DNA from: Siphonodentalium dalli
Lineage: Eukaryota; Mollusca; Scaphopoda; Gadilida; Siphonodentaliidae
Direction: 5' to 3'
Assembly (NCBI GenBank): GCA_032622095.1
Contig: CP136069.1
Coordinates: 6,333,036-6,397,035, forward strand
DNA length: 64,000 nucleotides
The translations under genes were made by a program, and so were the position numbers. Below, one piece after another: positions 1 to 12,559 of this stretch. The notes under the pieces are model-generated. The model was not told the origin of the DNA and searched no databases. It worked only from the letters and a program-made list of their open reading frames with translations. Within the stretch, counting starts at the first letter, position 1. Each line of letters begins with the position of its first letter.

Positions 1-11
1 TTTTGAGGAAC

Positions 12-305
12 TCCTACTTTATTTGAAGTCTTGAAGATACCACATAGTGAAATGATATGCTCTCAATATTAACTAGGGTTTGACCAAATATTACTTCTTA
101 TCAGGATATACACATGTGTTGGTTCCCGAAAGTGGCACATCACAACAAGTTGCTGGCAAATGTTCACTGTTGTATGTACCCTACCCTATTTGAAGTTTTG
201 AACACATCATGTACTGAAGGGATTATGCTTTCAATATCAACATATATTGTGGCCGACACTATGGGATATATAAGGATGTATTGGTTTCCGACAGCATGTG
301 ACACT
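12..305. repeat. Degenerate tandem dimer, about 167-bp period
   Basis: Two diverged copies of the same sequence lie head to tail. The marker ATTTGAAGT occurs at 21 and 188, and each copy continues through similar blocks such as TCAATAT(T/C)AAC and TTGGTT(C/T)CCG. The reading frame at 114-314 falls across the second copy and looks incidental. The array probably continues to the left of the window. Confidence 0.6.
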
Positions 306-314
306 TTATGGTAG

Positions 315-618
315 TTCTATCAGGAGGTAAACAATTTATCTGGGAGAGAGAGACTTATGGGAAAAGTGAGGATGTAATCCAGTTGGAGCTGATTTGATAC
401 AATGATATACACCTAGTTTCGTTGCAGCTGATTGGATACAGTGAAAAACAGCTAATGTTGTTTACGTCATTGATATATCCGTCGCCGTGAGGTAACAGAC
501 AATCTGGTGCATGGGGGTACATTTTGCGCTCCACAGCGTTTCAATGCTTTTCACGAAGTTTCCACAAATGACAGCGTTGTGGAATCGCTTTGTTTTTTAG
601 ATAAATGTTTGAACCGCG
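315..618. other. No recognised feature
   Basis: AT-rich sequence with no coding signature that I recognise. The part next to 619 may be the decayed tail of the retrotransposon fragment that lies on the minus strand. Confidence 0.4.
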
Positions 619-990
619 TCATTTTTTTTTATATTTTCGTGAAGACTGAGTTGATGTGTTCCACACAAAAGAGTATTTCTGATAAAAATGACATTCTGTA
701 TGGTGCATAAAGTTCAGTCCTATAGGACCATTGTATTCAGGACATTCCAATAAGTAATTATGTGCTGTTTCTATTTTGCCACAATGACAGAGAGGGGAAG
801 TTTTAATGTGATTACTCAATATATCATAGTTCCAACTACTGCATTTCAATCTCAAGCGAGAATGGAGTACGTGTGATATGCAACACTGTCTTACTGTATG
901 TAATAGTAAATAAAATGTGTTGGTGTTGTAATTTGGGGTCTGGAATCCCGAACACGTCTTTAATCCAGTAAGCAATGTCCCCGGGCTCAA
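619..990 (-). pseudogene. Non-LTR retrotransposon fragment: C-terminal end of the polyprotein
   Basis: The minus-strand frame contains HSRLRLKCSSWNYDI followed by SPLCHCGKIETAHNYLLECP. This is the typical end of invertebrate non-LTR (LINE) polyproteins: a conserved 'RLR..CSSLNYDL' segment and a CxCG-x7-H-x4-C zinc-knuckle-like motif. The homology seems to continue past about 700 in another frame, with a segment resembling the usual final 'LLFG....' helix, so at least one frameshift is likely. No reverse-transcriptase core or endonuclease lies upstream on the same strand, so this is a 5'-truncated dead copy. Family knowledge supports the class; the exact clade cannot be named by eye. Confidence 0.7.
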
Positions 991-2078
991 TTTTTACCAA
1001 ACAAATTAAGTTGGGTCCAATTATGATGATCAATTGGGAAATTTGGTAAAGTTCTGAACAAAAATATGTAATTTTTCGACCAAAAACTTGTTTGGGGGAG
1101 GGGTAGCTAAAATCCATTATTTCGCAAACCGTTCTAAATTCTGTTAACTTATTTCTACATATGCTCGTCAGATAACTGCTACACCATACGGATTAAATAT
1201 TTTGGCATTATATCAATACCAATTTGAATGATAATGTTTGCAAAGAGCTATTTTTCAGCAAAAAATAAATGTTTCGGCTCCAAATGGCAGGAAAATCTAA
1301 ATCAACCAACACTTTTTTCATATCAAGTAGAGGTATGGTATGATATAGTACTTTTAACCCCAACAATATTGGCAAATAGCTTAGGGTATAGCCACAGGGC
1401 ACGATTTACGAAAATCATTCATTTCTGGAAAAAGTCACTGGTGAGTATTGCTCATCGTCGATTTGACAATAGCCACCACCAATTCCGTTATTTTTCACTA
1501 TCATTTTCGTCAAAAGTATATATTTCTCCTTCAAAAAAGTCGGTTTTAACTTGTTCTACCGTGGTAGGGTTATTGTCGAAAACTATATCTCTTTTTCAAT
1601 TTGGCCTCTTCACTATCATGCACGACGCGGTATTACATCGCTTCCTCATTATCACGAACGGTGAATACAATATTTTTCGGCTAATCTGCTCTGCAGTAAA
1701 CTCTGAACAATTACCGTGACTCTCTTAAGGTAGGCTTTCGGAAGGGACGCTCGGCCGAGTTTGCCCGCCTTATTATTTTCAACTCCTTGAGGAATGGAAA
1801 TATCGCTGGCCCAAAACTGTTGCCAAATGAAAATAATGTTTGCCAAAGATGAATTATTGCAATATAGCCAGCGACAGCGCGAACCGTGAATACGACAATG
1901 TGAATACACATCTTTATTAACCCTTTACCCAACAAACCGGCCAAAACCGGCCAAATAAAGCTTCAACAGCCTAAAATATCTTCGGTCTGTCTCAATAGAA
2001 CCATACAAATATTTAATCCACAGTCGCCATATTTTCTATTGTTCTCCCTTGCACAATATCCAGCCGATTGCCCACTGG
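991..2078. other. No recognised gene; 163-codon open frame judged fortuitous
   Basis: A plus-strand frame at 1228-1719 is open for 163 codons. Its composition (rich in F, S, I and L) and lack of any familiar motif argue against a gene. Short frames overlap on the minus strand at 1652-1944. I see no repeats of note except a doubled AAACCGGCCAA-like motif near 1935-1955. Confidence 0.35.
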
Positions 2079-2145
2079 TAACAATAGCTGTGGATTATTT
2101 AAACAATAAGTGTGCATTATTTTAACAATAACTGTGGAATATTAA
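2079..2145. repeat. Short tandem repeat, about 30-bp unit, 2-3 copies
   Basis: A motif of the form ACAATA(A/G)(C/G)TGTG(G/C)AT(T/A)ATT recurs three times in a row. Confidence 0.5.
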
Positions 2146-2355
2146 AATATTCCCCAGGTATTGTCATAACAATCGCAAGTCATTGTTTGCTGTGTTCTCC
2201 ACTTGCTGACACACCGGAATGTAAAATTGGTGTGACCAATCAATCAATCAAATAAGAAACTGAACAGTCTTAGGTGATTATAATGATCATAGGGATACTA
2301 AGAAAGACGGTGGGTGGAATTTGTTTAATGTAATAACAACAATTTTACATCAATG

Positions 2356-2568
2356 TTAGACAATTCGGACTAGAAAAATATATATCACCCCTGGTCAAGT
2401 GGTCCAGCAATATACTGAATTATGATCTAGTTATGTGTTAATTTATTGTACTATTAATACGTGTATTATAAATAAAATTATCCTATCCTATCTGCTATGA
2501 TGCGGTTGGGTCCTGCTGAATTGCTCTGATGATGGTAGGGCAAACTGATGCTGTTAACAAATAGTACC
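2356..2568 (+). repeat. Dispersed repeat, copy 1, carrying an extra ~83 bp
   Basis: The segment starting TTAGACAATTCGGACTAGAA and ending AAACTGATGCTG(T)TAACAAATA recurs at 3291-3424. In this copy the two matching halves (2356-2407 and about 2491-2568) are separated by about 83 bp that copy 2 lacks. The extra segment ends in an A/T-rich tail followed by TCCTATCCTATC. That looks like the short-repeat tail of a small retroposon, although no target duplication is obvious. Confidence 0.65.
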
Positions 2569-3039
2569 GTGAGTTCCACAACGAATTAAAACAATGTACA
2601 AGCTAAAATTGAAGTCTGCTCTTGTGTGAGTTTGGACAATATGCATAGCAAATGCATTGCTCAACGCCACATATGCTAAGTCAGTGTCGTAATTTGGTTG
2701 CGAACAAACAATATATTTATTAGATTTATTATTTAAGTTACCAGTGTGATTATGGGAATAAGTGGTTTGAAGGTCTAAATTATGCTCGCGTTTGTTATAT
2801 TCGTATAAGGCCTCTGTATGCCGCACATAGCCTAGTTCAAGAGATTGAATTGAGAAAGTTCGGTTCCCCAACTTCTTTGGCATTGAACAATAAAGAGCGT
2901 TCCTTGTTAATACATTCCTGGTGTGGTATGAATAAAGAGCGTTTTTCTCTCACTTGTGTGCGAAATATTTAAAACAGCTGAAAAATATATGTTATATTAA
3001 CATTTATTTTCAGAGCACACAAAGCCGGTATATCACTGG

Positions 3040-3300
3040 GGCTCTCCTCGCCTTTGTCGATTGTGCAGAAGCTTGGAAGCTTCAAGTCAATACAAAAAAA
3101 AATAATAATGATTTTCACGAAGAAATGGTCGAAAAATCTCCCCACATTCAAGTATGGAGGCTGTAGCCTAGAAATAGTTAAAGAATTCACTTATTTGGGG
3201 GGGGGGGGTAAATTATTTTATAATCGTCGATTCCGCCAGAACATAAAGAAAACAGTTACAAACAGGAATGTGAAATTGGTAATTTCGGAATTAGACAATT
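3040..3300 (+). pseudogene. Non-LTR reverse transcriptase fragment, frameshifted
   Basis: Two overlapping frames together give a classic LINE segment. The first encodes AEAWKLQVNTKK, matching the 'C..W.L.VN..KT' part after the catalytic motif. The second encodes IMIFTKK..KNLPTFKYGG..LEIVKEFTYLG, matching the thumb region that ends in YLG. A 12-G tract at 3197-3208 follows YLG, and the frame then continues as LFYNRRFRQNIKK. The catalytic YADD region is absent. The fragment is 5'-truncated and broken by at least one frameshift. It abuts repeat copy 2 at 3291, so that repeat may derive from the same element. Confidence 0.7.
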
Positions 3301-3424
3301 CGGACTAGAAAAAATATATTCCACCCCGGTCAAGTGGTCCTGCTAATCTGCTATGATGCGGTTGGGTCCTACTGAATTTCTCTGATGATGTTAGGGCAAA
3401 CTGATGCTGATAACAAATACTACC
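3291..3424 (+). repeat. Dispersed repeat, copy 2 (uninterrupted)
   Basis: Matches 2356-2407 plus 2491-2568 with scattered substitutions and without the intervening ~83 bp. Confidence 0.65.
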
Positions 3425-4436
3425 ATTAAATATTTTTTAATTTGTCTTTTTCGCGGTGTTGCGATAATCTGAACATATCCACGAAAAGCCATTATGCGTA
3501 TCAAACATTCAAAACATATTTATTGCGAAATATGTTTAATACTGGTTGTATTGGTTGTTGAAATTCGACTATATTTTCGTACGATGGTGTACGTAAACAC
3601 ACACAAGTTGTGCTCTGCTTACATAACACAGAGCAATTCGATTGGTTATTCATACACAATGATATAAACGCTCTTTATTATTTCCATATCAGGAAAACAG
3701 TAATAAATAACGCTCTTTATGTTTACCATATCCGGATCTAAACATAAGCCAGAAAACGTAACATGTTTTGCTTTTGTTTACATGCCAAAGGGGAAGAAAT
3801 CGACAATAACATACTGCTTATGTCATATTTCTTATTGCTATAAGAACAAAGTCTGTCTATATTTCACTATTTATGGCGGTTTTTGACGGATGGGAATATT
3901 TTAACAGCATACCCACCGCCATGCAACACCGCCCGTATCTTTAACGACACATTTGCATTGTATTTGAGACTTGTTCTAATAATGAAAAACTTACGAAGGT
4001 GGAGCCTTCTTATAACACGGAATCACTCGCACGATATAATTTTCTGGTAAATGCTAAATATTTAAATGTTGATAATCCAAATCAGTTAGTAATGTCGGGT
4101 ACACCACACTATAACTTAAGTGGATTAGTTACGTTGATTACATGGATTTTAATAAAATGTTAAGAATTTGATGTCAAAATGCTGAAATTGAAGATCGTTT
4201 TATACGGGTAACGACTACTATATATTTATAGTAAATAAACCTCATTCGATAACTTACGTTGGTCAAGAACTCCTTGTAAATCCAACTTCGAATTCATGGA
4301 AATAAATCAGATAAACAGTACAATACGAAAACGACTCATCGAAAGATTTTTTTATTCCAATATTAACGGAAAACATCAGTTTGATCATCGGCTGGATTGT
4401 CATTTACCTGCTTGTGATGTTTATTTCGCGGCAATC
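3425..4436. other. AT-rich stretch, no gene seen
   Basis: No coding signature. A short motif related to ACGCTCTTTAT followed by a CCATATC-like block occurs at about 3668 and 3711 here. Variants of it also lie near 2890, 2930, 51450, 51490 and 62212 in either orientation, so it is a small dispersed repeat of unknown origin. Confidence 0.4.
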
Positions 4437-4693
4437 TCACACGACTTCCCCGTCGAGTAAATTTTGGGCTGAAGTTTGTTTCAATGTTACGCACTCCTCC
4501 AACAAGCCCACCCACCCTACAAGTGTTTTTTCCTATAGTGTTTTTGAAACGCATCTCTTTGTGGTGTCATTCTTTTGGTATGCCCGTTATTTCGTAAAGG
4601 TGATTTTTTACGAAATAACGGGTATGTTAGAGTTACATTTCTTTGCAAAACTCAAAACATTGGGCGAGAAATTATCTCGACGGGGAAGTCGTA
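4437..4693. repeat. Inverted-repeat element with internal hairpin
   Basis: A 17-bp arm (ACGACTTCCCCGTCGAG, 4440-4456) is repeated in reverse complement at 4677-4693. Inside lies a perfect 16-bp hairpin: CCCGTTATTTCGTAAA at 4583-4598 and its complement at 4607-4622, with an 8-nt loop. This is most likely a small non-autonomous fold-back element. The open frame at 4381-4722 runs through these palindromes and is not credible as a gene. Confidence 0.6.
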
Positions 4694-4699
4694 TGATAT

Positions 4700-5920
4700 T
4701 GCCTATTTCGCTTGTAAAATGAACGCCATGCTGATAACATATAACTATGTAATATCCATTTAGATAACGTCGACACAGAAAGTTTAGAAAATTACTTCAT
4801 TCCCTGTTCGAGTGCTGAGTTTGTTCACGTCACGTTTTACTGACAAAATTCACTCTTCTCACATTCAATTTACAAATGCGCCCGAGAACGACGTGTTAAT
4901 TAATTAGATTAAAGCGTGTGGTAAGCTAATCGGCGACAAAGGCAATATCATGTTTGGGGCTACCTATAACTGATATCCCGATAACCACTCATCATAACTG
5001 GATTGTCAACGCGGCTCAGTGCATACCAACTCAATGCGAGAATTTTGATTTGTGACAATGCAGCGAGGACGAGCAGTATCAGGCCAAGCAAATTAAATGT
5101 TTGTTGTAACTGGAAGGTGTCCATGCACATATGCACTGGTGTCAATTAGACTTCCGCCCATGTGTTATCTGAGATATAACATAATGTGAGTCAAAAATAT
5201 TGTGGTCATATTGGTTTATAAATGCACAGCTAAGTAGGATATATAGCAGGATTGGCCATATTTCATGGGGCGGGGGGGGGGGGGATGGCGATTGACACAT
5301 TTTTAATGACAATTTTAATTCCAAATCTCCAGATCACTATTTAAAGTGGCAACTGAATTTGCGTACAAATCTTTATTTGTCTGACAGATTCGGATATTGT
5401 TTAATGGTCATGTTCACATTTTTTGTTAAAACTTTTATTGACTTTTAGTTGAATATATCATACATTGTAATGTCATTGACAAATTTCAAAGTAATACTAT
5501 AGGTAAAATTAAATTTCGTCTTGTTATTCTTTAAATACTGAGGATTAAGCCAGATATTCCCCTCGCTGTCGGCCATTCGTCCAAATAATCACAATGCATA
5601 ATCGAGGTCGCCATTGGATGCACCATCTTCACCATCCCGGAACTTAAATCTGAATATAGTTTTCCCATTCTGCACATGTCCGGCACCATATAGTTCCAGA
5701 CATGTTCCCGACCGTTTCATGCTACTGACTAAAAATATTATACTCATCTAATTTTTGTATCAAGGTTAGAAGGAACTATAAGTAAGTAAACTTACATCGC
5801 TTTCATTCTCGAATACATGTTTTCGTATTCGATTGGCGTAACTATCATATTTCAATTAAATTTACAAATTCAAAAAATATAATAACCATGGCATGTAACA
5901 TGTCGGGTTTGGCAGCGGCT
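4700..5920. other. No recognised gene
   Basis: Contains a 13-G tract at 5272-5284. A block near 5590-5660 (GCATAATCGAGG.., then TTCACCAT..GGGAAC-like) resembles 45,398-45,455 inside the fold-back element there, so it may be a decayed fragment of that family. Confidence 0.35.
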
Positions 5921-5925
5921 ATTCG

Positions 5926-5979
5926 CCATCGGATGGCAAATAGCGATTCTACCGATATGCGCTATTTGCCATCCGATGG
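5926..5979. repeat. Perfect 20-bp hairpin at left edge of the 165-bp satellite
   Basis: Arm 5926-5945 (CCATCGGATGGCAAATAGCG) is exactly complementary to 5960-5979, with a 14-nt loop. The arm shares GATGGCAAATA with the satellite unit that begins about 50 bp downstream. Confidence 0.85.
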
Positions 5980-6019
5980 TATTTTAAAGAAAAGAAAACA
6001 TATCATATCATCACAATAC

Positions 6020-9000
6020 GCTATTATAATGATGATTCCTACCGCCTTCGTGATAATTAGGCCCAGTTGACCGTCGGTTGACCACCCACAGATATCCTGG
6101 GGGGATGGCAAATAAGAAATCGAACAATTTTGAAGGAAATTTCGTATAGTTTGAACATTTAGTGGCACAAGCTGTCGCTATATGGCCACATAATCACCAT
6201 TTCTACCCGCCTTACTGAAAACCCGGACCAGTTGACCGTCGGTTGACCACCCACAGATATCCTGGGGGGATGGCAAATAAGAAATCGACCAATTTTGAAG
6301 GAAATTTCGTATAGTTTGAACATTTAGTGGCACAAGCTGTCTCTATATGGCCACATAATCACCATTTCTACCCGCCTTACTGAAAACCCGGACCAGTTGA
6401 CCGTCGGTTGACCACCCACAGATATCCTGGGGGGGGGGGGGTGGCAAATAAGAAATCGACCAATTTTGAAGGAAATTTCGTATAGTTTGAACATTTAGTG
6501 GCACAAGCTGTCGCTATATGGCCACATAATCACCATTTCTACCCGCCTTACTGAAAACCCAGACCAGTTGACGGTCGGTTGACCACCCACAGATATCCTG
6601 GGGGGATGGCAAATAAGAAATCGACCAATTTTGAAGGAAATTTCGTATAGTTTGAACATTTAGTTGCACAAGCTGTCGCTATATGGCCACATGATCACCA
6701 TTTCTACCCGCCTTACTGAAAACCCGGACCAGTTGACCGTCGGTTGACCACCCACAGATATCCTGGGGGATGGCAAATAAGAAATCGACCAATTTTGAAG
6801 GAAATTTCGTATAGTTTGAACATTTAGTGGCACAAGCTGTCGCTATATGGCCACATAATCACCATTTCTACCCGCCTTACTGAAAACCCGGACCAGTTGA
6901 CCGTCGGTTGACCACCCACAGATCTCCTGGGGGGATGGCAAATAAGAAATCGACCAATTTTGAAGGAAATTTCGTATAGTTTGAACATTTAGTGGCACAA
7001 GCTGTCGCTATATGGCCACATAATCACCATTTCTACCCGCCTTACTGAAAACCCGGACCAGTTGACCGTCGGTTGACCACCCACAGATATCCTGGGGGGA
7101 TGGCAAATAAGAAATCGACCAATTTTGACGGAAATTTCGTATAGTTTGAACATTTAGTGGCACAAGCTGTCGCTATATGGCCACATAATCACCATTTATA
7201 CCCGCCTTACTAAAAACCCGGACCAGTTGACCGTCGGTTGACCACCCACAGATATCCTGGCGGGATTGCAAATAAGAAATCGACCAATTTTGAAGGAAAT
7301 TTCGTATAGTTTGAACATTTAGTGGCACAAGCTGTCGCTATATGGCCACATAATCACCATTTCTACCCGCCTTACTGAAAACCCTGACCAGTTGACCGTC
7401 GGTTGACCACCCACAGATCTCCTGGGGGGATGGCAAATAAGAAATCGACCAATTTTGAAGGAAATTTCGTATAGTTTGAACATTTAGTGGCACAAACTGT
7501 CGCTATATGGCCACATAATCACCATTTCTACCCGCCTTACTGAAAACCCGGACCAGTTGACCGTCGGTTGACCACCCACAGATCTCCTGGGGGATGGCAA
7601 ATAAGAAATCGACCAATTTTGAAGGAAATTTCGTATAGTTTGAACATTTAGTGGCACAAGCTGTCGCTATATGGCAAAATAATCACCATTTCTACCCGCC
7701 TTACTGAAAACCCGGACCAGTTGACCGTCGGTTGACCACCCACAGATATCCTGGGGGATGGCAAATAAGAAATCGACCAATTTTGAAGGAAATTTCGTAT
7801 AGTTTGAACATTTAGTGGCACAAGCTTCTCTATATGGCCACATAATCACCATTTCTACCCGCCTTACTGAAAACCCGGACCAGTTGACCGTCGGTTGACC
7901 ACCCACAGATATCCTGGGGGGATGGCAAATAAGAAATCGACCAATTTTGAAGGAAATTTCGTATAGTTTGAACATTTAGTGGCACAAACTGTCGCTATAT
8001 GGCCACATAATCACCATTTCTACCCGCCTTACTGAAAACCCGGACCAGTTGCCCGTCGGTTGACCACCCACATATATCCTGGGGGGATGGCAAATAAGAA
8101 ATCGACCAATTTTGAAGGAAATTTCGTATAGTTTGAACATTTAGTGGCACAAGCTGTCGCTATATGGCCACACAATCACCATTTCTACCCGCCTTACTGA
8201 AAACCCGGACCAGTTGACCGTCGGTTGACCACCCACAGATATCCTGGGGGGGATGGCAAATAAGAAATCGACCAATTTTGAAGGAAATTTCGTATAGTTT
8301 GAACATTTAGTGGCACAAGCTGTCGCTATATGGCCACATAATCACAATTTCTACCCGCCTTACTGAAAACCCGGACCAGTTGACCGTCGGTTGACCACCC
8401 ACAGATATCCTGGGGGGATGGCAAATAAGAAATCGATCAATTTTGAAGGAAATTTCGTATAGTTTGAACATTTAGTGACACAAGCTGTCGCTATATGGCC
8501 ACATAATCACCATTTCTACCCGCCTTACTGAAAACCCGGACCAGTTGACCGTCGGTTGACCACCCACAGATCTCCTGGGGGGATGGCAAATAAGAAATCG
8601 ACCAATTTTGAAGGAAATTTCGTATAGTTTGAACATTTAGTGGCACAAACTGTCGCTATATGGCCACATAATCACCATTTCTACCCGCCTTACTGAAAAC
8701 CCGGACCAGTTGACTATCGGTTGACCACCCACAGATATCCTGGGGGGATGGCAAATAAGAAATCGACCAATTTTGAAGGAAATTTCGTATAGTTTGAGCA
8801 TTTAGTGGCACAAGCTGTCGCTATATGGCCACATAATCACCATTTCTACCCGCCTTACTGAAAACCCGGACCAGTTGACCGTCGGTTGACCACCCACATA
8901 TATCCTGGGGGGATGGCAAATAAGAAATCGACCAATTTTGAAGGAAATTTCGTATAGTTTGAACATTTAGTGGCACAAGCTGTCGCTATATGGCCACATA

Positions 9001-9213
9001 ATCACCATTTCTACCCGCCTTACTGAAAACCCGGACCAGTTGACCGTCGTTTGACCACCCACAGATATCCTGGGGGGATGGCAAATAAGAAATCGACCAA
9101 TTTTGAAGAAAATTTCGTATAGTTTGAACATTTAGTGGCACAAGCTGTCGCTATATGGCCACATAATCACCATTTCTACCCGCCTTACTGAAAACCCGGA
9201 TCAGTTGACCGTT
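6020..9213 (+). repeat. 165-bp satellite, about 19 full copies
   Basis: Using GTTGACC as the register mark, copies start at 6066, 6231, 6396, 6567, 6732, 6896, 7061, 7226, 7391, 7556, 7720, 7883, 8048, 8213, 8379, 8544, 8709, 8874, 9039 and 9204. The last is cut off after a few bases and the first is preceded by a degenerate part-unit. The period is 165 bp except where G-tract length varies (the third unit has a 13-G run and is 171 bp). Copies differ by only a few substitutions. The unit length is a multiple of three, which opens fortuitous reading frames such as 7667-7975 on the minus strand. I see no protein function. Confidence 0.95.
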
Positions 9214-9755
9214 AGTGGCTTAACGTTAACACCGATGCCTATATGGCAAACATTTAGTTCCTTCTAACCACAAGGGAGGTGCTCTGTCGTGAATAACACG
9301 ACAATGCTGTGCAGCCTGTGTAGGTTACAAACACCTATAGTTATTTTCCATAGGCGACAGTGTTAACTAGAAGTCCCACCGGCCATGGGTTAAGCCTATT
9401 TGAACTTCAAGTGGTCAATTTTCCCTTAGAACGTCATCCGCTGCACCAGTCTGTGACAACAAACGCGCCCTTTTCGGTATTTTTTTCAAACGATAATCTT
9501 GCATTTCCACAACAACTATTTACTGCACAAAAATCAGCAGCATAAAAATACCCAGACCCCTTCCATAACTTCGGGACCCCACCAGACTCTTCCTGGACAT
9601 CTAAACTTACATTATCGCCATATTTACGTAGGCGATGTCTTTCTGTTCCCGCTTGGGGATATTTCCCTCAATGATAATAAACCATTTCAGCAGCCAGATT
9701 TACACAAATTCAAGAAGCGTAACTCTATATAATTAGTTGCTTGTAACCTGTATTA
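9214..9755. other. Flank of the satellite with a transposon-end-like motif
   Basis: At 9343-9366 the motif TTTTCCATAGGCGACAGTG.TAAC appears. Close variants occur at about 9773 and 63241, and at the start of every B block of the large array. No gene is recognised. Confidence 0.4.
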
Positions 9756-9863
9756 GGAATCACTGAACTAAATGGTTTCCCATAGGCGACAGTGTTAACC
9801 TTTCGGCCAAATTCACTGAATTGAAGCCTGTAGGCCATACCAGTGATGTTTACCCAGCTAGAT
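9756..9863 (+). repeat. Dispersed repeat copy A, left part (interrupted)
   Basis: From GGAATCACTGA to CCCAGCTAGAT this matches 63,229-63,337. The repeat then stops at the first base of the 4.38-kb inserted element and resumes at 14,245. Confidence 0.85.
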
Positions 9864-9884
9864 CAGGGCCTGGAACCTACGTCA

Positions 9885-11880
9885 CCGGAAAGGTAACCCT
9901 ACATCAAAATAACTGTAAATAAAGTTCGACTCGCTACTTCGACATCGTTTTTTAAATAAATACAATCGATTTCGATGTAGTATTATAAGCAAAGGAGCTA
10001 TGCGACCTGCAAATCTCAACAAATACAGAAACCGAAAATCGGAAAGAATTGCTTATAATGAGAATTTCGCGTTCGCAATTCAAAATCGCGTCCGATTTCC
10101 TATTTTCGTGCATGTGTTAACGCCAACATTTCATATTCTCCGCGCCCTAAACTCATTTTAAAACCGTATACATTGAGTTTCGGGATATTATAAATGCTAA
10201 AATTTGAATCAATAACAAAAAAATAACTTTTCCGTGGTTTGTTTGTAAATTTCTTAAGACACAAAGAATTTTTATGAATTTGTCTATTAATGGTAACGCC
10301 CACATCGCGTTGACGCTCACATATTGGCCTGTTTGCACTAACAATTGAGTCACCATCCGTATAATCCGGTAGATGAATCCGGTGTTCACATGTACACACT
10401 CTGTTAAATGCGTTACAATACACAAATGGCTGTTATAGAGATGCCAATATACTATTTGATAATACTATATATAAAGACGAACATAAATTCATGGCATAAT
10501 CATTGTTTTTATGTTCTCGTTGTATATTCGGTAGTTTAATTAAGTGTATGTCATGTCATTCGTTCTCTTATTCCATATTCATTGTAGTATTACTTTGTTA
10601 TTCCAGTCTATTTCCGTTGGTTGAATCCATGTTAATTTGTTCATATTTCCAGTTTCGTCTGATAGTTGTCGTTAAAACATTATCATGCAATAAAAATTTC
10701 TTTAATTATATTCTATTACTAACATTCATTGTTTACCCATGATTATTGATAATGAATTGAATGTGTTATTCGGTCCAGGAACCTTCGTTGTCAAACAATT
10801 AATCTGGTCACGCATCAATTATATTCGCAATCCAAAACCAAAACATCGGGATATATGTAACGGATAAATACACCCTGTCCCATCATCAGTCAATAATCAT
10901 AAAGTATGGTTAGGTATACTCAAGTCCCAAAAACTAATTGGTCACATATATATTAACTATAGCAGGTGTATATAGTGAATTGTGAACATAATATGGTTCC
11001 TGTGGCTGGATATTCATTTAGTTTGGTTATGTTTAACATTATATATTACAAAATTTTATATAAACTGGATATTCCGTTTATTGAATACTTTTGCGGACAA
11101 AAATGATATATACAAGGGAAAAAAACAACTTAAAGTTGAATAGAAGAAAAAATTACAACAAAAAGAGGCTTGTTGTGTCGTCTAAGAGGGGGGGGGGGGG
11201 TCTACAACAAAATTCCGTATATAGGGCCGGGGTGCATGGGTGGGTGGTCCAGAGGAGGAAAAAATCGTGCTTGTAATTTGTTTCTATATAGCAGCTATAG
11301 TGACTCTTTAGCCTCAGATTTAGCAACATTCTGGATTTCACAGGATCCCGGACCACTTCACAGTGGACCACCGTAATAGCGTTCAGGAAACTTATTATCA
11401 GCGGAAGAGATATTTAGTAACACAATTAATATATTACCCAGTTGTATTACTTGAATAAAAGTAATAAAACATAAAAACTGTATCACAAATTGGATACTAC
11501 ATGGTGAATACTCAATGATGACTATATATCATTAACATGATTGTTGCATAACATGAAATTGAAAAGGGTATATCTCATAAATTTCTAATGTCTGAAATAC
11601 TGTCTTGTCCTGGCATGTAATCAAATTCTTTCCTCCTGGTTATTTCTCATCTTGAATGATTGCAAGTAATGTTAATTTGCAACAATTATCCAAATAAAAC
11701 TGAATTGGTCATGATGAATGACCGTTAACTGTTTACTGCTCAGACAATCCCAACTGAAGGTGACGCTATTCTCATTGAATTTCCGATCTTCATCTTGGAG
11801 CTTTACTGCTCAACAAGACTAAACTAAAATACTAATTGTATACTGTTATCACTTACAAATAGATGAACTGAAATAAAGTG
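9885..11880. other. Interior of the 4.38-kb element, no recognised gene
   Basis: AT-rich, with overlapping minus-strand frames at 10,100-10,425 of about 90-107 codons that show no family motif. An imperfect hairpin lies near 9,935-9,980 (CTACTTCGACATCG and CGATTTCGATGTAG). A 13-G tract sits at 11,188-11,200, followed by a G-rich stretch to about 11,265. Confidence 0.4.
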
Positions 11881-11899
11881 ATGCATTAAGAAATGACAT

Positions 11900-12170
11900 T
11901 CAATTCTTCATTTTGGTCTATCACCATACCAAACCTCATCAAAATTCGACAACCGACACTTAACTTATATTGCATGCAAAAGCGTTGTACGGACTGAATG
12001 TCATGAAGTCGAACAGGGCCCATAACTCTGGTAGGCATCAATAGTCACAACCCGTGATATTATGCATAATCGTTCCCCATTTCTGGTCCGTCACCATGCC
12101 ATAGGGCATAAAAATATGAAAACCGACTCTTGAGTTATAATGCAAAATGATTGTACGGACGGACGGCTCG
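11900..12170 (+). repeat. Two diverged copies of a dispersed repeat ending in GGACGGACGG
   Basis: The block at about 11,900-11,996 (TTTGGTC..TCACCAT.CCA, then AACCGAC.CTT.A.TTAT, then TTGTACGGAC) recurs at 12,077-12,166, about 170 bp on. The layout resembles a widespread class of invertebrate repeats that end in GGACGGACGG runs. This is inference from general knowledge. Confidence 0.5.
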
Positions 12171-12559
12171 AGACGTCAACTATATACCCGCCGACTAATA
12201 TTGGGCGGTATAATAACCATAGATCTGTGTGTATACCTAACCAAAAACAATTCCCCACCCACCCCACCCCGGTGCACATGGAGAAGACTTAAAAGAGTTC
12301 TTTGGTCATCTACAAATAATTGTGGAACCCCTGACCTGTTTACCACTATTTACACTGGTCGGTGTTCTCTGTCAGACACAACACACTCGATTTATTAAGG
12401 CTATAATGGGGTCTAGGGCGATTTGTGACATATAGTGTACCTACACAATGCTTTATTATTGTTGTTAGATACTGAAAACACACGGAAACGTCTGGAAATA
12501 CAGATTAATTTTCGTTTTTTTCCTGATCTGTGTTACCAATTAGTAAGACAGTTAACACG

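Noticed and set aside
1228-1719. 163-codon open frame as a gene
   Set aside because: No motif, composition typical of random AT-rich sequence, surrounded by repeat debris and overlapped by minus-strand frames.
7667-7975. 102-codon minus-strand frame in the 165-bp satellite
   Set aside because: It is two satellite units read in frame (165 is divisible by 3); no independent coding evidence.
6020-9213. CRISPR array
   Set aside because: The repeats are contiguous 165-bp satellite units without unique spacers, in animal DNA.
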